DNA from: Streptomyces sp. TRM68416
Lineage (GTDB): Bacteria; Actinomycetota; Actinomycetes; Streptomycetales; Streptomycetaceae
Assembly: GCF_014596915.1 (NCBI RefSeq)
Contig: NZ_JACVWU010000008.1
Location: 186,001 to 250,000 of the forward strand
Direction of reading: 5' to 3'
DNA length: 64,000 nt
Below the pieces are notes generated by a model. The model was not told the origin of the DNA. It made no database searches and saw only the letters and a list, made by a program, of their open reading frames with translations. The position numbers and the translations under genes are program-made. Positions 25,557-33,534 of this stretch are shown piece after piece (position 1 is the stretch's first letter; each line of letters begins with the position of its first letter).

Positions 25557-26015
25557 ATGACAGGGGCGAAGACGGCGGTCGAATGGCTGGCATCGGTGGC
25601 GCCGGATCCCGAGGCCTGCCGCTGGGAGTGGGAACGCAACCCGCTCGGGGTCGCGCTGCTGCCCGCCGGAAAGGCCTGGGACGTGCTCATCCTGCCGGGT
25701 GAGCTCGGCTATCCCACGCTCGACGTGCTCACCCGCATCCTCGACCAGCCCGGCCCGGTGCTCGTCGACTTCGGTGATGCGCGGATGGGCTTCTTCGTGC
25801 CGCCGGGCACGGCGGCACGCTGGCTCGGCACCGGCATCCGCACGGCGGGCGCCGGCACCTGGATCGTGGTGCCGTATCCCGGCAGGTCCACGGGTGGCGT
25901 GCGCTGGCTGGTCCCGCCGGACGGCTCCGGCACCCTCACCGATCCGGGGCTCCTCGAACTCGCGATGCACGAGGCCGCGGCGGGTCTCGCGGCGGAGGGA
26001 GAGAGCCTGCCGTAG
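25557..26015 (+). CDS. Conserved actinobacterial protein of unknown function
   Basis: 152 residues, ATG 25557 with GAAGGAGG (25541-25548) upstream. No signal peptide or membrane helix. The sequence is a compact alpha/beta protein (WEWERNPLGVALLPAGKAWDVLILPGELG and PGPVLVDFGDARMGFFVPPGTAARW). The pattern of a short strand, LLPAGKAWDVL, and later FFVPPGTA resembles the small proteins that databases label bifunctional primase/polymerase N-terminal-like, but catalytic residues of a primase are not visible. I would not assign a function. It follows the oxidoreductase by 116 bases in the same direction. Confidence 0.75.
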   Translation: MTGAKTAVEWLASVAPDPEACRWEWERNPLGVALLPAGKAWDVLILPGELGYPTLDVLTRILDQPGPVLVDFGDARMGFFVPPGTAARWLGTGIRTAGAGTWIVVPYPGRSTGGVRWLVPPDGSGTLTDPGLLELAMHEAAAGLAAEGESLP

Positions 26016-26090
26016 GCCTGGACAACCGGATCGGTCCGGACCGATTGGAGCGCGTTCCACCCTCCGATTCCCCCAGTCCCGGAGGCACTG

Positions 26091-26520
26091 GTGGAGCGCA
26101 CCGGACCTCTCCTCGCCGTGCTCACGGCCGCACTCCTGGCCGCGCCCGGCCTCACCGCGCTCTCGTCGGCCGCCCGTGCGGCCGACGCGGACCCCGTCCG
26201 GAACGGCGGCTTCGAGTCCGGCCCTGACGCCTGGACCCGCACCTCCGGCACGACCGTCGACTCACCTGTGCGCAGCGGCAGTTCGGCGCTGAAGGCCACC
26301 CCGGTCGGCAGCGACAACGCCCGGTGCGCACAGACGGTGACCGTGGAACCGGACGCGCGGTACCCGCTCTCCGGCCGTGTCCGGGGAGTGCACGTCCACT
26401 GGGGCGCGAGCGGCACCGGCGCCTGCCTCGCCGACGACATTTCCCCGGTGGACGCCCTGCGACTCCCTCGTACGCCACCCACGGCACCCGGCCCGCGCTG
26501 CGCGGGCGGCCTGATGACCC
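26091..26520 (+). pseudogene. Remnant of a secreted carbohydrate-active protein (signal peptide plus decayed CBM)
   Basis: GTG 26091 is preceded by GGAGGC and opens a good signal peptide (LLAVLTAALLAAPGLTALSSAARAADAD). A typical carbohydrate-binding start follows (VRNGGFESGPDAWTRTSGTT, then SPVRSGSSALKATPVG and ARCAQTVTVEPDARYPLSGRV). After WGASGTG the domain jumps to LADDISPV, which looks like the last strand of such a module, so about 40 residues appear deleted. No catalytic domain follows, and the frame runs without a stop into antisense of the PAP2 gene. In relatives this kind of module precedes a chitinase or similar hydrolase. Best read as a truncated, non-functional gene; end position approximate. 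Confidence 0.6.
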
Positions 26521-26526
26521 GCTCGG

Positions 26527-27399
26527 TCAACCGGGACCGGTGTCCGAACGGGGAGTCCCGGCGGACGTGCGACGGCTGCTTCGGCCGAGGACGAGGACGA
26601 AGCCGGTCAGCAGCACCGTGCCCAGACACCAGCTCGCCACGACGTCCAGCGGCCAGTGGTAGCCGCGCCGGACCAGGCCGAAGGAGACGCCGAGCACGAG
26701 GACGGCGCAGAGGGCGACGAGGCAGCGGCGGGCGCCCGACGAGCGGAGCCGGGGAAGGAGGAGCAGGGTGGCGGCGCCGTAGGCGATCATCGCCGTGGCG
26801 GTGTGGCCGGACGGGAAGTAGCCGGTGGCCGGCGGCACGGCCGGGGTGCCCGGGCGGTCGGTCAGCACCTTGACGGGGACGACCAGCAGCGGGACCAGGG
26901 CCATCAGCAGGGCCGCCGCCGTGGCCGGCCACCACCAGCGGTGCGCGCCGGTGCGCCGGGAGCGCTGGGCGACGTAGAGGAGCACCGCGCCGAGGACGGG
27001 CACCGCGACCTCGACGTTGCCCAGGTCGGCGAGGAGTTCGGAGGCGCGGTCGGGGTGGACGAGGGCTCGGCTGAGGCGTTCGTCCACCCGGAGCAGCGGG
27101 CCGTCGGCCACGACCTGCCAGGTGATCAGCGCGAAGAGCAGGGCGGGAAGCCCGAGGAGTCCCAGGAGGGAGAGGAGGGAGGTCGGCCGCCCCGGAACAG
27201 GGGGGGTTGTTGCGGGGCGGCCGTCCGGACCGGTCGGTCGCGCGCCCCGGGGGGTTTGGGGCGGGCGACTGTCCGATCGGTGAGGAGATCCGGAGCCGGA
27301 GGCTCCGTATGTGTGCGCGAGGGCACGACCAGGGCGAAGCTGGGGAGGCCCCGTCCTGATGCCACCCACAGTCCCCTGTGGGCGGGGTGTATCTCTCAT
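26527..27399 (-). CDS. PAP2-superfamily membrane phosphatase
   Basis: About 290 residues from ATG 27399; the start is uncertain because the N-terminal 70 residues are Pro/Arg/Ser-rich and lack a clear ribosome site. Five or six helices follow. The three acid-phosphatase motifs are present in order: KVLTDRPGTP (degenerate KX6RP), FPSGHTATA (motif 2, catalytic His) and RRGYHWPLDVVA (motif 3, SRxxxxxHxxxD type). Such enzymes dephosphorylate phosphatidate, undecaprenyl or other isoprenyl pyrophosphates at the outer membrane face. The conserved first Arg of motif 3 reads RRGYHW, still acceptable. It lies in a region with no obvious functional partner. Confidence 0.82.
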   Translation of the reverse strand: MRDTPRPQGTVGGIRTGPPQLRPGRALAHTYGASGSGSPHRSDSRPPQTPRGARPTGPDGRPATTPPVPGRPTSLLSLLGLLGLPALLFALITWQVVADGPLLRVDERLSRALVHPDRASELLADLGNVEVAVPVLGAVLLYVAQRSRRTGAHRWWWPATAAALLMALVPLLVVPVKVLTDRPGTPAVPPATGYFPSGHTATAMIAYGAATLLLLPRLRSSGARRCLVALCAVLVLGVSFGLVRRGYHWPLDVVASWCLGTVLLTGFVLVLGRSSRRTSAGTPRSDTGPG

Positions 27400-27492
27400 C
27401 TGGGTAGAACCTACGACAGGGGATGGGCTCAAGACAGTCGGAATCGAGACCTGGCAGGCACCTCGCACACGTTCTTCACACCCTCTGCCGCT

Positions 27493-27539
27493 CGTGGCCC
27501 CAGTCCCGGAACGAAACCCCTGTCGGGGCCGGGGCCACG
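27493..27539 (-). terminator. Hairpin after gabT
   Basis: CGTGGCCCC (27493-27501) pairs with GGGGCCACG (27531-27539). Inner bases extend the stem with one or two mismatches. It begins 11 bases beyond the gabT stop on the minus strand. Confidence 0.7.
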
Positions 27540-27549
27540 GGGGCGGACG

Positions 27550-28884
27550 TCAGATGCGGGCGAAGGCCTGCTCGATGATGTCGAGGCCCTCGTTCAGCAG
27601 GTCGTCGCCGATGACCAGCGGCGGCAGGAAGCGCAGCACGTTGCCGTAGGTGCCACAGGTCAGGACCAGCAGGCCCTCGGCGTGGCAGGCCTTGGCGAGC
27701 GCGGCGGTGGCCTCCGGGTTCGGCTCCTTGGTGGCGCGGTCCTTGACCAGCTCGATCGCGATCATGGCGCCGCGGCCGCGCACGTCGCCGATGATGTCGA
27801 ACTTCTCGGCCATGGCGGTGAGGCGGCCCTTCATGATCGCCTCGATGTTCTTCGCCCTGGCGTTGAGGTCCAGCTCCTTCATCGTCTCGATGGAGCCGAG
27901 CGCACCGGCGCAGGCCACCGGGTTGCCGCCGTAGGTGCCGCCCAGGCCGCCGGCGTGCGCGGCGTCCATGATCTCGGCGCGGCCGGTCACGGCGGCCAGC
28001 GGCAGACCGCCCGCGATGCCCTTGGCGGTGGTGATCAGGTCCGGGACGATGCCCTCGTCCTCGCACGCGAACCACTGCCCGGTACGGCAGAACCCGCTCT
28101 GGATCTCGTCGGCGACGAAGACGATGCCGTTGTCGTTGGCGAACTTCACGATCGCCGGCAGGAAGCCCTTGGCCGGCTCGATGAAGCCGCCCTCGCCGAG
28201 CACCGGCTCGATGATGATCGCGGCCACGTTCTCCGGGCCGACCTGCTTGGTGATCTGGTCGATGGCCTGCGCGGCGGCCTCCGGGCCGGCGTTCTCGGCA
28301 CCGGTCGGCCAGCGGTAGCCGTAGGCGACCGGCACTCGGTACACCTCGGGCGCGAACGGCCCGAAGCCGTTCTTGTACGGCATGTTCTTCGCCGTCAGCG
28401 CCATCGTCAGGTTGGTGCGGCCGTGGTAGCCGTGGTCGAACACGACGACGGCCTGGCGCTTGGTGTACGCACGCGCGATCTTGACGGCGTTCTCGACGGC
28501 CTCGGCACCCGAGTTGAACAGCGCCGACTTCTTGGCGTGGTCACCCGGGGTGAGCTCGGCGAGGGCCTCGGCGACCTCGACGTAGCCCTCGTACGGCGTC
28601 ACCATGAAACAGGTGTGGGTGAAGTCCGCGAGCTGCGCGGAGGCACGGCGTACGACGGCCTCGGCGGACGCGCCGACGCTGGTCACGGCGATGCCGGAGC
28701 CGAAGTCGATCAGGCGGTTGCCGTCGACGTCCTCGATGATGCCGCCGCCGGCCCGCGCGGTGAACACCGGCAGCACGGAGCCCACGCCCTGGGCCACCGT
28801 GGCGACGCGGCGGGCCTGCAGCTCCTGCGACTTCGGGCCGGGGATGGCGGTGACGACGCGGCGCTCCTGCGGAAGGTCGGTCAT
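27550..28884 (-). CDS. gabT: 4-aminobutyrate aminotransferase
   Basis: 444 residues from ATG 28884, with CAGGAG about 6-10 bases upstream. PLP fold hallmarks: NSGAEAVENAVKIARAYT, VVFDHGYHGRTNLTMALT, IIIEPVLGEGGF, VFVADEIQSGFCRTGQWFA and the Schiff-base lysine K288 in TTAKGIAGGLPLAAV. These are close to bacterial GabT, which moves the amino group of GABA to 2-oxoglutarate, forming succinate semialdehyde and glutamate. With the semialdehyde dehydrogenase at 33.5 kb it completes the GABA shunt fed by the polyamine genes. It is monocistronic, and its upstream DNA contains a 34-bp minisatellite. Confidence 0.93.
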   Translation of the reverse strand: MTDLPQERRVVTAIPGPKSQELQARRVATVAQGVGSVLPVFTARAGGGIIEDVDGNRLIDFGSGIAVTSVGASAEAVVRRASAQLADFTHTCFMVTPYEGYVEVAEALAELTPGDHAKKSALFNSGAEAVENAVKIARAYTKRQAVVVFDHGYHGRTNLTMALTAKNMPYKNGFGPFAPEVYRVPVAYGYRWPTGAENAGPEAAAQAIDQITKQVGPENVAAIIIEPVLGEGGFIEPAKGFLPAIVKFANDNGIVFVADEIQSGFCRTGQWFACEDEGIVPDLITTAKGIAGGLPLAAVTGRAEIMDAAHAGGLGGTYGGNPVACAGALGSIETMKELDLNARAKNIEAIMKGRLTAMAEKFDIIGDVRGRGAMIAIELVKDRATKEPNPEATAALAKACHAEGLLVLTCGTYGNVLRFLPPLVIGDDLLNEGLDIIEQAFARI

Positions 28885-28982
28885 GAGGGGCTCCTGGGGG
28901 TTTTGCGGATGCTTGTCTTCTTCTTTTCTCGCAGGCTAGGGCGGCCGGAGGGGGGTGGGCATGCTCCATGTGGGCGTTGTCG

Positions 28983-29200
28983 GGGCGGTTGGTTGTCCGT
29001 GGTGGACATAGCGGGTGGGTGGGATGGGGTTCGTGGTGGTCGTGGCGGGTGGGCGGGCTGTGGTTCGTGGTGGTCGTGGCGGGTTTCCGGTCCGTTGTCC
29101 GTGGTGGGCACGGCAGGATTGCGGCCTGTGGTCGGCGGTGGGCACGGCGGGTTTGCGGTCCGTAGTCCGAGACGGGCACGGCGGGTTTGCGGTCCGGTGC
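28983..29200. repeat. 34-bp tandem repeat (minisatellite), six full copies plus a partial
   Basis: Units begin at 28983, 29017, 29051, 29085, 29119 and 29153, with a partial seventh from 29187. Period is exactly 34 bases; the most conserved portion is TGGTGGGCAC-GGCGGGT or its variant TGGTGGTCGT-GGCGGGT. It occupies more than half of the 386-base gap between gabT and the divergent ATPase gene. The remainder holds the gabT leader and a candidate promoter (TAGATT about 9 bases before ATG 29271). 34 is not a multiple of 3, so it is not coding. Confidence 0.85.
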
Positions 29201-29270
29201 CGGCTCCGTTCCGCGCGCCGGAGCCGCAAACGGTGAACTCCCCTTGCGGGGGCGTTAGATTGGCTCGCTG

Positions 29271-31412
29271 ATGGTGGACGGAACGGCTGGTCAGGGGGCA
29301 AGGGCGATGGACAGCGACGGGACGCAGGACGCGCGGGGTACGCACGCGACGCCTGTGCCGCGATCACGCTCCGCCGTTCCGCCCAGGCCTTCGGCGCCGC
29401 CGATGCCGGACGGTTCGGCGTTCCTGGCCTGGCTGCGGACGCCCCGGCCGGAGGCGCTGCCGGGCGTGTGGCGGTTCGGGCACCGGCCGCGGCCGGCGGA
29501 GGAGCCGGAGCAGATCCCGGCGCGGCAGTTGCTCAGCGGGGCGCTGATCGCGTTTCTGGTGGGGTGGTTGATCTGGTCGTTGCTCCAGAACGGATATCTC
29601 GGCACCTGGTGGTGGATTCCGTTGTTCCTGGTCACGCCCGACTCCTGGCGTGGTGGCGACGGTGACCTCGGTGGCGTGGGCACTGTCCTCGTATACCGGG
29701 GCTACGAGGTGATCGTTGCGTTGATCATCATGGTCGGGGTCGGCAAGCTCGGTCGCTGGAGTGAGGTGTGGCGTCGCTTCGTCGCTCCCCGCTTCCGGCG
29801 CGGGCAGCCCGATGTGGCACCCCCCGCCCCCGAGCACGACCCCACCGAGTGGCCGCAACTGCGCGCCGCCGGTGCCGTGGACGCCGCCGAGCGGCTCGCC
29901 GGGGAGGCGAAGGCCGGGCTGATGCGGGACGTCGACCACGCCCGGATCGCCCGTGCCTGGCAGGGCGTGCGCAGCGGGCGGCACGACCTGTCCACCTTCA
30001 CCGGAGCCGTGCTCAAGCACGGCTCCGCCGCCTGCCCGCACCCTTCCGGCGCCCGTGACCTGTCGACCCGGCTGGCCCGCCACGACCTGGTCACCGGGCA
30101 GGTGCGGCTCGGTACCACCGCCGACGACGCCCGCAACCCGTACGCCTACCGCGGCACCGGACTCGCCCTCGGCCCCGAGCTGCTCGGCACCTCCCTGCTC
30201 GCCGTCGGTCCGGCCGGTTCCGGCAAGACCGGCACCGTCGTCCGGCCGCTCGCCGAGTCGCTGTGCCTGCACGCGCTCGCCGGGCGCGCCGCCGTCGTGG
30301 CCGTGGGCGCGGCGGGCGCGGGGCTCGGCCCGGCCGACGCCTACGACGTCGTCGTACGGATCGGGAATCCGGAGTCCGTGTACGACCTCGACCTGTACGG
30401 CGGGACCACCGACCCCGACGAGGCCGCGGCCGTGCTGGCCGAGGCGCTGGTCGGGGACCTCGCCGACCCGCACCCCGGCAGTGACAGCCGCCGTTCCACG
30501 ACCGTGCTGGCGCAGCTGCTCGGGCCGTTCCGGGCGGTCCACGACCGTTTCCCGTCCGTCCCCGAGCTGCGTCAGCTGCTGGACGGGGCACCCGGACCGC
30601 TCGCCGCGCTGCGCACGGCGCTGCAGGGCTCCGGGCAGGAGTCGCTGCTGCGCGAACTGGACGCCCGGGAGCGGCAGATGGCCCACCCGGGCGATGTCGG
30701 GGGAGTGCTCGCCGACCGGGTGGCGCTGCTCGACCGGCCCGCGTTCGCCGGGTTCTTCGACACCTCCGGGCAGTCGCGGCCCTTCTCGCTCAGAGCCCTC
30801 GACCACCCCGTACGCGTCCGCATCGACCTGCCGTCGCGCGGGCACGCGGACGCCTCGCGGATGCTGGCGCGGCTGGTGCTCGCCCAGTTCACGGCGAGCG
30901 TCGCGGTGCGCGAGGACCGGTCACTGTTCGCCTGCCTGATCCTCGACGACGCCACCGGCGTGGTCACGCCCGAGGCCGTACGCGGCATCCAGCGGCTGCG
31001 GTCCGGCAACGCCGGTGCCGTGCTGACCCTGCGCACCCTGGACGACGTACCGCGTCCGCTGCGCGGGCCGCTGCTCGGCTCCGTCGGATGCCGGATGGCG
31101 CTGTCCGGGCTGACCCCGTGGGACGGGCAGGACTTCGCCGAGGTGTGGGGCAAGGAGTGGACCGAGGCGCGGGACGTCACCGACCGGCAGATCATCGCCG
31201 AGACCCCGGCCGGGAAGGCGTTGCACGCGGTGCGCCGGGTCATCACCGGCAAGGCGGCCACCGCGCGTGCCGTGACCGTGCGCCAGGTCGAGCGGGAGCG
31301 GTGGTCGGCGTCCGAGCTTGCGCACGGCGTACCGCCCGGGCATGCGGTGCTGTCGCTGACGGACGTGCGGGGCGAGCACGCGCCGCCGCTGCTGGTGGAT
31401 CTCCGGGGCTGA
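29271..31412 (+). CDS. VirD4/TraG-like membrane ATPase of unknown role
   Basis: 713 residues from ATG 29271; no ribosome site, but TAGATT at about 29256-29261 would allow a leaderless transcript. ATG 29307 with GGGCAAGGG upstream is the alternative. Two helices near residues 90-160 (LLSGALIAFLVGWLIWSLL, VIVALIIMVGVGKLG) precede a cytoplasmic ATPase with Walker A GPAGSGKTGTV and Walker B ACLILDDATGVV. The arrangement (two N-terminal helices, then a RecA-like motor with substrate name tags) resembles coupling ATPases of type IV secretion and conjugation. No relaxase or other transfer gene is nearby, so it may be a chromosomal actinobacterial family with another job. Confidence 0.75.
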   Translation: MVDGTAGQGARAMDSDGTQDARGTHATPVPRSRSAVPPRPSAPPMPDGSAFLAWLRTPRPEALPGVWRFGHRPRPAEEPEQIPARQLLSGALIAFLVGWLIWSLLQNGYLGTWWWIPLFLVTPDSWRGGDGDLGGVGTVLVYRGYEVIVALIIMVGVGKLGRWSEVWRRFVAPRFRRGQPDVAPPAPEHDPTEWPQLRAAGAVDAAERLAGEAKAGLMRDVDHARIARAWQGVRSGRHDLSTFTGAVLKHGSAACPHPSGARDLSTRLARHDLVTGQVRLGTTADDARNPYAYRGTGLALGPELLGTSLLAVGPAGSGKTGTVVRPLAESLCLHALAGRAAVVAVGAAGAGLGPADAYDVVVRIGNPESVYDLDLYGGTTDPDEAAAVLAEALVGDLADPHPGSDSRRSTTVLAQLLGPFRAVHDRFPSVPELRQLLDGAPGPLAALRTALQGSGQESLLRELDARERQMAHPGDVGGVLADRVALLDRPAFAGFFDTSGQSRPFSLRALDHPVRVRIDLPSRGHADASRMLARLVLAQFTASVAVREDRSLFACLILDDATGVVTPEAVRGIQRLRSGNAGAVLTLRTLDDVPRPLRGPLLGSVGCRMALSGLTPWDGQDFAEVWGKEWTEARDVTDRQIIAETPAGKALHAVRRVITGKAATARAVTVRQVERERWSASELAHGVPPGHAVLSLTDVRGEHAPPLLVDLRG

Positions 31413-31431
31413 ACGGTCACCTCGTGACCGT
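31413..31431. promoter_or_regulatory. Short perfect palindrome upstream of the PucR-type regulator
   Basis: ACGGTCAC-CTC-GTGACCGT directly follows the stop of the ATPase gene. It could be a weak terminator or an operator for the regulator gene 97 bases downstream. Confidence 0.3.
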
Positions 31432-31527
31432 ACGGTGAGGCAGAATCGGCAGAGGTCGTTCATACGTGGCGGCCAAATGATCACAAGGATCACGCAGACT
31501 TCACCGACCTGACGACCTGAAGGCCCC

Positions 31528-33207
31528 ATGCCTCCCACGCTCGCCTCGCTCGTCCACCACTCCGCGCTCAAGCTCACCGTGCGGGCGGGCGAGGACCGGC
31601 TCGACGTGCCCGTCCGCTGGGCGCACGTCAGCGAGCTCGCCGACCCCGTCCCCTACATGGAGGGCGGGGAGCTGCTGCTGATCACCGCGCTCAAGCTGGA
31701 CGCGGAGGACCCCGAGGCCATGCGCCGCTATGTGAAGCGGCTGGTCGGCGCGGGCGTGGTCGGACTCGGCTTCGCCGTGGGCGTCAACTACGAGGACATC
31801 CCGGCGGCACTGGTCGAGGCGGCGGAGCAGGAGGGGCTGCCGCTGCTGGAGGTGCCGCGCCGCACACCGTTCCTCGCCATCAGCAAGGCCGTGTCGGCGG
31901 CGATCGCCGCCGACCAGTACCGGGCGGTGACGGCGGGCTTCGCCGCCCAGCGCGAGCTGACCAAGCAGGCGCTCACCGACGGCCCCGAGGGGCTGCTCGC
32001 CGCGCTCGCCGCCCAGGTCGACGGCTGGGCCGCGCTCTACGACGCGTCCGGCGCCGTCGTCGCCACGGCACCGGAGTGGGCGGGGCGGCGCGCGGCCCGG
32101 CTCACGGCCGACGTCGAACGGCTGCGGGACCGGCCCGCACCGGCCTCCTCGGTGGTGGGCGGCCCCGGCCCCGACAACTCCGACAACGAGGACCGGGTCG
32201 AGTTGCACAGCCTGGGCACGGGGCGGCGGCCCCGGGCGGCCCTGGCCGTCGGTACGGCGGCGGCCCTCGGCACCGCCGAGCGCTACGCCGTCCACTCCGC
32301 CATCGCCCTGCTGACCCTGACCACCGAACGCTCGCGCTCCCTGCACGCGGCCGAACAGCGGATCGGCGCGGCAGTGCTGCGGATGCTGCTCGCCGGGGAG
32401 CCCGACCACGCCCGGGCCGTCGCCGGGGACCTCTACGGCGGCCTGCTGGACGCCCCCTTCCGGCTGATCGTCGCGGAGTCGGTGACGGTGTCGGCGGCGC
32501 TCGCGGCCGTGGAGCCCGCCGAGCCCGCGCAGTCCACCGCCAAGCCGTCGGCGGCGGCCCTGGCCGCGGCCACCGACACCAACGGCGATCCGCTCGGGGC
32601 GCTCGCCGAGGTGGTCGAGTCCGCCGCGGCCCGGGCCGGGGAGGCGGTGCTGGTCGTGCCCGAGGGGGAGCGGCTGGTGGTGCTGGCCGCGGACGGCGGC
32701 GCCGCGGTCGCCGCGTGCGGCGAGTACGCGACCGCGCTGGAGGCGGCGCGCGCGGGCGCCGCCGTGCGGGAGACGGAGAACGGCGAACTGGTCGTCGGGC
32801 TCTCGGCGCCGGTCGGTCCGATCGCCACGGCGGCGGCCTACAAGCAGGCCGAGCAGGCCCTGTCCGTGGCGCGGCGGCGGGGGCGGGTGTGCGTGGAGCA
32901 CGAGCAGTTGGCCGCGGGCTCCGTCCTGCCCCTCCTGGCCGACGACGCGGTCCGGGCCTTCGCCGACGGGCTCCTCCGTGCCCTCCACGAACACGACGCC
33001 ACCGGGCGCGGCGACCTGGTCGACTCCCTGCGCGCGTGGCTGTCCCGCCACGGGCAGTGGGACGCGGCGGCGGCCGACCTCGGCGTCCACCGCCATACGC
33101 TCCGCTATCGGATGCGCCGGGTCGAGGAAATCCTGGGGCGCTCGCTCGACGACCCGGACGTTCGGATGGAGCTGTGGCTGGCCCTGAAGGCAACGTCGGC
33201 GGAGTAG
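31528..33207 (+). CDS. PucR family transcriptional regulator
   Basis: 559 residues. The N-terminal PucR domain (LKLTVRAGEDRLDVPVRWAHVSELADPVPYMEGGELLLITALKL and GVVGLGFAVGVNYEDIPAALVEAAEQEGLPLLEVP) is followed by a GGDEF-like linker region and the C-terminal helix-turn-helix (LVDSLRAWLSRHGQWDAAAADLGVHRHTLRYRMRRVEEILGRSLDDPDVRMELWLAL). PucR-type proteins activate nitrogen-compound catabolism (purines, GABA, proline) on sensing the substrate. Position between gabT and the semialdehyde dehydrogenase makes it the probable activator of GABA use, with the dehydrogenase immediately downstream. Effector not visible. Confidence 0.88.
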   Translation: MPPTLASLVHHSALKLTVRAGEDRLDVPVRWAHVSELADPVPYMEGGELLLITALKLDAEDPEAMRRYVKRLVGAGVVGLGFAVGVNYEDIPAALVEAAEQEGLPLLEVPRRTPFLAISKAVSAAIAADQYRAVTAGFAAQRELTKQALTDGPEGLLAALAAQVDGWAALYDASGAVVATAPEWAGRRAARLTADVERLRDRPAPASSVVGGPGPDNSDNEDRVELHSLGTGRRPRAALAVGTAAALGTAERYAVHSAIALLTLTTERSRSLHAAEQRIGAAVLRMLLAGEPDHARAVAGDLYGGLLDAPFRLIVAESVTVSAALAAVEPAEPAQSTAKPSAAALAAATDTNGDPLGALAEVVESAAARAGEAVLVVPEGERLVVLAADGGAAVAACGEYATALEAARAGAAVRETENGELVVGLSAPVGPIATAAAYKQAEQALSVARRRGRVCVEHEQLAAGSVLPLLADDAVRAFADGLLRALHEHDATGRGDLVDSLRAWLSRHGQWDAAAADLGVHRHTLRYRMRRVEEILGRSLDDPDVRMELWLALKATSAE

Positions 33208-33229
33208 GTCCCCGGTGCGGGCCCTCGCT

Positions 33230-33363
33230 GGGGGCTCCGCCCCCAGACCCCCGGGCCTTTGCCCACCCACCACCCGACTCGGTGGGCTGAGAGGTTCACC
33301 TTTCGGCCGACAGCAAACGGGTGGTGGGTGGGCAAAGGCCGGGGGCCCGGGGGCGGAGCCCCC
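33230..33363. repeat. Long inverted repeat, arms of about 47 bp
   Basis: Left arm 33230-33276 starts GGGGGCTCCGCCCCC and ends CCCACCCACCACCCG; right arm 33318-33363 is its near-perfect reverse complement with only a few mismatches or gaps. The 41-base loop holds no gene. It fills the centre of a 327-base gap between the regulator and the dehydrogenase; the rest of that gap is C-rich and featureless. Confidence 0.85.
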
Positions 33364-33534
33364 GGGGACGGGACGGGCAGGGGCGGCGGGGGCGACCACC
33401 CACCCCGCCATTCCGGCGCACCCCCCACCCCCACTACTACGACTCGGACAAACGCCACCCCGCCCCCGCCCCCCTACCGTGGACCCCGAACCAGGCAACA
33501 CCCACCCCCAACGCGGAAGGGCCGGGACTCCACT

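Noticed and set aside
26520..26873. Continuation of the secreted protein beyond 26520
   Set aside because: It runs antisense through the PAP2 gene and gives Arg/Gly-rich sequence.
28983..29200. Possible CRISPR array
   Set aside because: The units are back-to-back imperfect copies with no unique spacers and no cas genes.
29271..31412. Integrative conjugative element
   Set aside because: Only a coupling-ATPase-like gene is present, with no integrase, relaxase, att repeat or tRNA.
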